Shown in pieces: positions 61,328-64,000 of a DNA stretch of 64,000 nucleotides. The position numbers and the translations under genes were made by a program. The DNA lies in the NCBI RefSeq assembly GCF_003415655.1, contig NZ_QRHC01000002.1, forward strand, positions 8-64,007. Direction: 5' to 3'. The notes beneath the pieces are model-generated. The model searched no databases. It was given only the letters and a program-made list of their open reading frames with translations, and was not told where the DNA came from. The first letter of the stretch is position 1. Each line of letters starts with the position of its first letter. Source of the DNA: Vibrio maerlii. GTDB taxonomy: Bacteria > Pseudomonadota > Gammaproteobacteria > Enterobacterales > Vibrionaceae.

Positions 61328-63241
61328 ATGAAAAGCACATTTAAACCATCACTATTAGCAGCCACGGTAGCAATCGTTACAGGCTGTAGCCATGCGACGA
61401 AAGAGCCTAGCCAAAGTCTATTCAGCACTGAGTTAGAAGCTTCGATCGCTGTCACTGTTTATGTGGCTAAAGATCTGATCACGATGTCCGATGAAATTGA
61501 AGACGCCAATGCGGTAGCCGTTCAAGACGGCAAGATCCTAGCGATTGGTGATAAGAGTGAATTGGTCGCTGAGTACGAGAATCTACCGAACTTCACCCTA
61601 GAAATGAGCTTTGCAAATAAAGTGATCACCCCTGGATTAATTGAACCTCACGCTCACATCTGGCTATTTGCGCTGGTTTCCAATACCCACTTCATCACTC
61701 CGGCGGACTGGGAGCTTCCGTGGGGAAGTGTTAAGGGTGTTCAGGGGCAGGATGCGTATATCGCTCGCCTAAAAGAGTTGGATGCCAGCCTACCTGAGGG
61801 CGAACCATTGGTTACTTGGGGCTGGCATAGTCTGTTTCATGGTGAGATGAACCGAGAAATCCTAGACAGTGTCAGTACCGAACGCCCAATCATCGTTTGG
61901 CAGCGCTCAGTACATGAGCTCATCTTCAACAGCCATGCGATTGAAAGCTTTAATATCACCAAGGAATCATGGGAGAACGATGAGGTCGCTGGCAATTACA
62001 CCGATTGGGAACAAGGTCGGGCGTGGGAGAAAGGGCTCTATATCGCCATTCCACACCTGTTCTCGCTAGTGGCAACTCCAGAGAAGTTTGCTGAAGGCAT
62101 TACTCGTTCACACCAATACTTACAAGCTGGAGGGATCACCACTACGGTTGACCCAGGCATGCTACTGCCAGAAGACTTAGCAACAGCCATGATTGATATC
62201 TTGGACAATTCTGAGCCCATGCTAGATTACCTGATGATAGTAGCAGGGAACACCTTCTATGATCACAATGGTAACGATGCTCAAGTGGCATTTGAGTCGG
62301 CTGAGCAGGTAATCAACAACCCAAGATTTAACACAGAACACACTCGCTTCTTGCCGAATCAAGTCAAGCTTTATACCGATGGTGCCGCCTTTGGTCAGTT
62401 AATGCAGCTCAAAGATGCCTACACCACTGGTCACGAGGGAGAATGGATCCAGTATCCACAAGATCTAGAAGACAATATGCGCCCATTTTGGCACAACGAT
62501 TACACCATGCACATCCACTCAAATGGTGACTACGGATTAGAGGTTGGTGTCGATATTGTTGAGAAGATGATGGCAGAGAAACATCGTGACGATCACCGAA
62601 CGACCTTCCATCATCTATTGATCACCGATCCAACCGATATCCAACGCGCAGAAAAAAATGGCATGCTGTTCTCATCCAACCCATTCTATCTTCACGTACT
62701 AGGTGAAGCCTATGGTGAAGTGGGCGTAGGTAAGGAGCGTGCAGATGTAATGGCAAGAGGACGCTCATTCATTGATGCGGGTGCAAGGCTATCTTTCCAC
62801 TCTGATGCTCCAATGGCTCCAGGGCGTCCATTAACGCTCGCATGGAGTGCAGTGAACCGAACAGGTCTGAGTGGTGGCGTGTTAGGTGCTGAAGAGCGTC
62901 TTACCATCCAAGAAGCGATGCGTGCTATCACCATTGACGCTGCATTTCAAAACCGCTTAGAGAGTGAAGTCGGCAGTATTGATATTGGAAAACGCGCTAA
63001 CTTCACCATCATGAATCAACACCCTTATGAGGTGGAGCCAATGGCCATCAAGGACATTGAAATCCACGGCACAGTGTTTAATGGCAACGTCATCGAATCC
63101 AGCAACAAGGCACGCGGACTCGTTATGGGGGGGCAGAACCAGTGGACACTGACTAAGCTTTCTTACTACGATGCACGTCATGGTACTGGCGATATCTGTG
63201 ACACCAGCCACGAGCTGCTAAGGGTGTTGAATCAGCAATAG
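61328..63241 (+). CDS. Amidohydrolase, YtcJ-like, exported lipoprotein
   Basis: About 637 residues. Lipobox 'VAIVTGC' predicts a lipoprotein signal near residue 19, unusual because most YtcJ-like (amidohydrolase 3) enzymes are cytosolic. Metal site motifs: 'GLIEPHAHIW' (HxH), 'MHIHSNGD', 'FHHLL', and 'FHSDAPMAPG' with the catalytic Asp. 'KLYTDGAAFGQLMQ' carries a lysine at the bridging position. Substrate unknown; the family hydrolyses amides, formamides and cyclic imides. ATG 61328 has GAAGGG seven bases upstream; the open frame extends 31 codons further. Divergent from LysR. Confidence 0.87.
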   Translation: MKSTFKPSLLAATVAIVTGCSHATKEPSQSLFSTELEASIAVTVYVAKDLITMSDEIEDANAVAVQDGKILAIGDKSELVAEYENLPNFTLEMSFANKVITPGLIEPHAHIWLFALVSNTHFITPADWELPWGSVKGVQGQDAYIARLKELDASLPEGEPLVTWGWHSLFHGEMNREILDSVSTERPIIVWQRSVHELIFNSHAIESFNITKESWENDEVAGNYTDWEQGRAWEKGLYIAIPHLFSLVATPEKFAEGITRSHQYLQAGGITTTVDPGMLLPEDLATAMIDILDNSEPMLDYLMIVAGNTFYDHNGNDAQVAFESAEQVINNPRFNTEHTRFLPNQVKLYTDGAAFGQLMQLKDAYTTGHEGEWIQYPQDLEDNMRPFWHNDYTMHIHSNGDYGLEVGVDIVEKMMAEKHRDDHRTTFHHLLITDPTDIQRAEKNGMLFSSNPFYLHVLGEAYGEVGVGKERADVMARGRSFIDAGARLSFHSDAPMAPGRPLTLAWSAVNRTGLSGGVLGAEERLTIQEAMRAITIDAAFQNRLESEVGSIDIGKRANFTIMNQHPYEVEPMAIKDIEIHGTVFNGNVIESSNKARGLVMGGQNQWTLTKLSYYDARHGTGDICDTSHELLRVLNQQ

Positions 63242-63266
63242 CACCGCCGGTAAGTAACCATCAAAA

Positions 63267-63322
63267 GCCCCGTAAACTTTTATACGATTTCAAACCTCAG
63301 AATCGTGGAAGTGCTGCGGGGC
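63267..63322 (+). terminator. Nested hairpin after amidohydrolase gene
   Basis: GCCCCG / CGGGGC outer stem with ACGATT / AATCGT inner stem. No T run on the plus strand, so termination strength is uncertain. Confidence 0.5.
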
Positions 63323-63455
63323 ATTGGCTTATAGGTACTGCTTCACAGTCATGAGTACCACACTACCTGAGATTTACACTCCTTTACGGCTCTTTACGCT
63401 TCTTTGAACTTGAGCTGTCACAATATAACTAGAACGATTAACCTCTAGGTATCTA

Positions 63456-63947
63456 ATGATTAAATCTAACCGACTTCGCAACGGTATTTTGACCGCAGTT
63501 ATCTGTAGCCTAACTGCGCCATTGGCGGTGGCAAAGTCTCATCAATCTCATAAAGCATCTAAGAAGGTCGTGGTTGTAAAACCTATCTACCGCCCTATTT
63601 ATAAAACGCCTGTCCACCGTTCTTACCATCGCCATAAAGTGCCTAAATATGCTAGCTATATTATTCTAGCCGGTGTCTCCTATGCGATTATTGACAATAT
63701 GTACTACAAACGTAGTGGCGATACCTATGTGTATGTAGAACAACCACCTGTGACCGCTACGACAGAAGTCATCACAAGTACGACTGTCGAGGTGGCATCA
63801 CGCCAGGTCGGTACTGTCGTTGACGCACTTCCTTTAGACACAGTACCAGTCTCCATCCAAGGCGCGACGTTTTATGTAAAACAGAGTGAATGGTATGCAC
63901 CAATCGCAGGGACCAACAAATTTGTTATTGTTGAGGCTCAGCTATAA
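63456..63947 (+). CDS. Basic periplasmic protein, DUF6515-like
   Basis: 163 residues with a signal peptide (cleavage near 'AVAKSH', residue 26). The mature N terminus is very rich in His, Lys and Tyr ('HQSHKASKKVVVVKPIYR', 'YRPIYKTPVHRSYHRHK'), followed by one hydrophobic stretch and a C-terminal strand-rich part with 'GATFYVKQSEWYAPIAG', which resembles small Vibrio/Pseudoalteromonas proteins of the DUF6515 kind. Possibly binds metal or nucleic acid through the His-rich part. Function unknown. Confidence 0.72.
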   Translation: MIKSNRLRNGILTAVICSLTAPLAVAKSHQSHKASKKVVVVKPIYRPIYKTPVHRSYHRHKVPKYASYIILAGVSYAIIDNMYYKRSGDTYVYVEQPPVTATTEVITSTTVEVASRQVGTVVDALPLDTVPVSIQGATFYVKQSEWYAPIAGTNKFVIVEAQL

Positions 63948-64000
63948 CGGCTTTTGTCCAAAGGTATGCGGGCATGATCACCGCTAGCGGGTTTGTGCCC

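Overview
The window looks like a Vibrio chromosome segment, probably from the smaller, accessory-rich chromosome. Evidence: moderate GC, Vibrio-type Lpp lipoprotein, VpsT/CsgD-type regulators, HopJ-family and MipA/OmpV-family proteins, three chemoreceptors, a 127-bp ERIC element, and a pstSCAB operon without phoU or phoBR beside it. I see no rRNA, tRNA, CRISPR array, integrase or intact IS transposase. Species cannot be fixed from this sequence alone.

Layout. 1-3.4 kb: tripartite RND efflux operon on the minus strand (outer-membrane lipoprotein, adaptor, pump; the pump runs off the left edge), with four helically phased TTAACC repeats upstream. 3.6-4.8 kb: an outer-membrane protein gene interrupted by one amber codon, and a small NTF2-like protein. 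5.0-9.3 kb: fructose-6-phosphate aldolase divergent from a glycyl-radical activase and glycyl-radical enzyme, with a perfect FNR-type box between them. 9.5-14 kb: chemoreceptor and GH3 glucanase/glucosidase. 14.3-19.6 kb: MerR-methyltransferase fusion, AT-rich acyltransferase, MFS carrier with a long helical tail, and a YciT-like DeoR regulator. 19.7-21.3 kb: two tandem VpsT/CsgD-like regulators. 21.5-29.7 kb: small acidic protein, chemoreceptor, ERIC element, pstSCAB and a divergent chemoreceptor. 29.9-32.1 kb: a 264-bp inverted-repeat element that supplies the stop codon of a DEAD-box helicase, then lpp. 32.2-35.8 kb: type I secretion ABC and adaptor genes with a very small RTX protein. 36.1-37.8 kb: ArsR and SigZ-like sigma factor with overlapping genes, divergent from a periplasmic protein. 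37.9-50.5 kb: LysR regulators, radical SAM protein with an unusual CX4CX2C motif, SgrR-like regulator, YitT, MipA/OmpV, MFS exporter, CDF transporter, DUF1349, HopJ and VOC proteins. 50.8-56.3 kb: DASS anion symporter, YcaD-like MFS, ABC exporter and a flagellar-rod-like small protein. 56.5-59.7 kb: ProU-type ABC importer in the order binding protein, permease, ATPase. 59.8-64 kb: a 38-residue small ORF, LysR, an exported YtcJ-type amidohydrolase and a basic periplasmic protein.

How genes may work together. The most coherent unit is the aldolase/glycyl-radical locus. It carries an FNR box, and the same 12-bp palindrome (TTTCAAATGAAA, either strand) occurs in its control region, at the 3' end of the aldolase gene, and in the leader of the YciT-like regulator 13 kb away, which suggests one anaerobic, effector-controlled regulon. 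A second candidate unit is the minimal RTX protein with its own type I ABC and adaptor but no local TolC. All functions are read from motifs and gene order; no searches were run.
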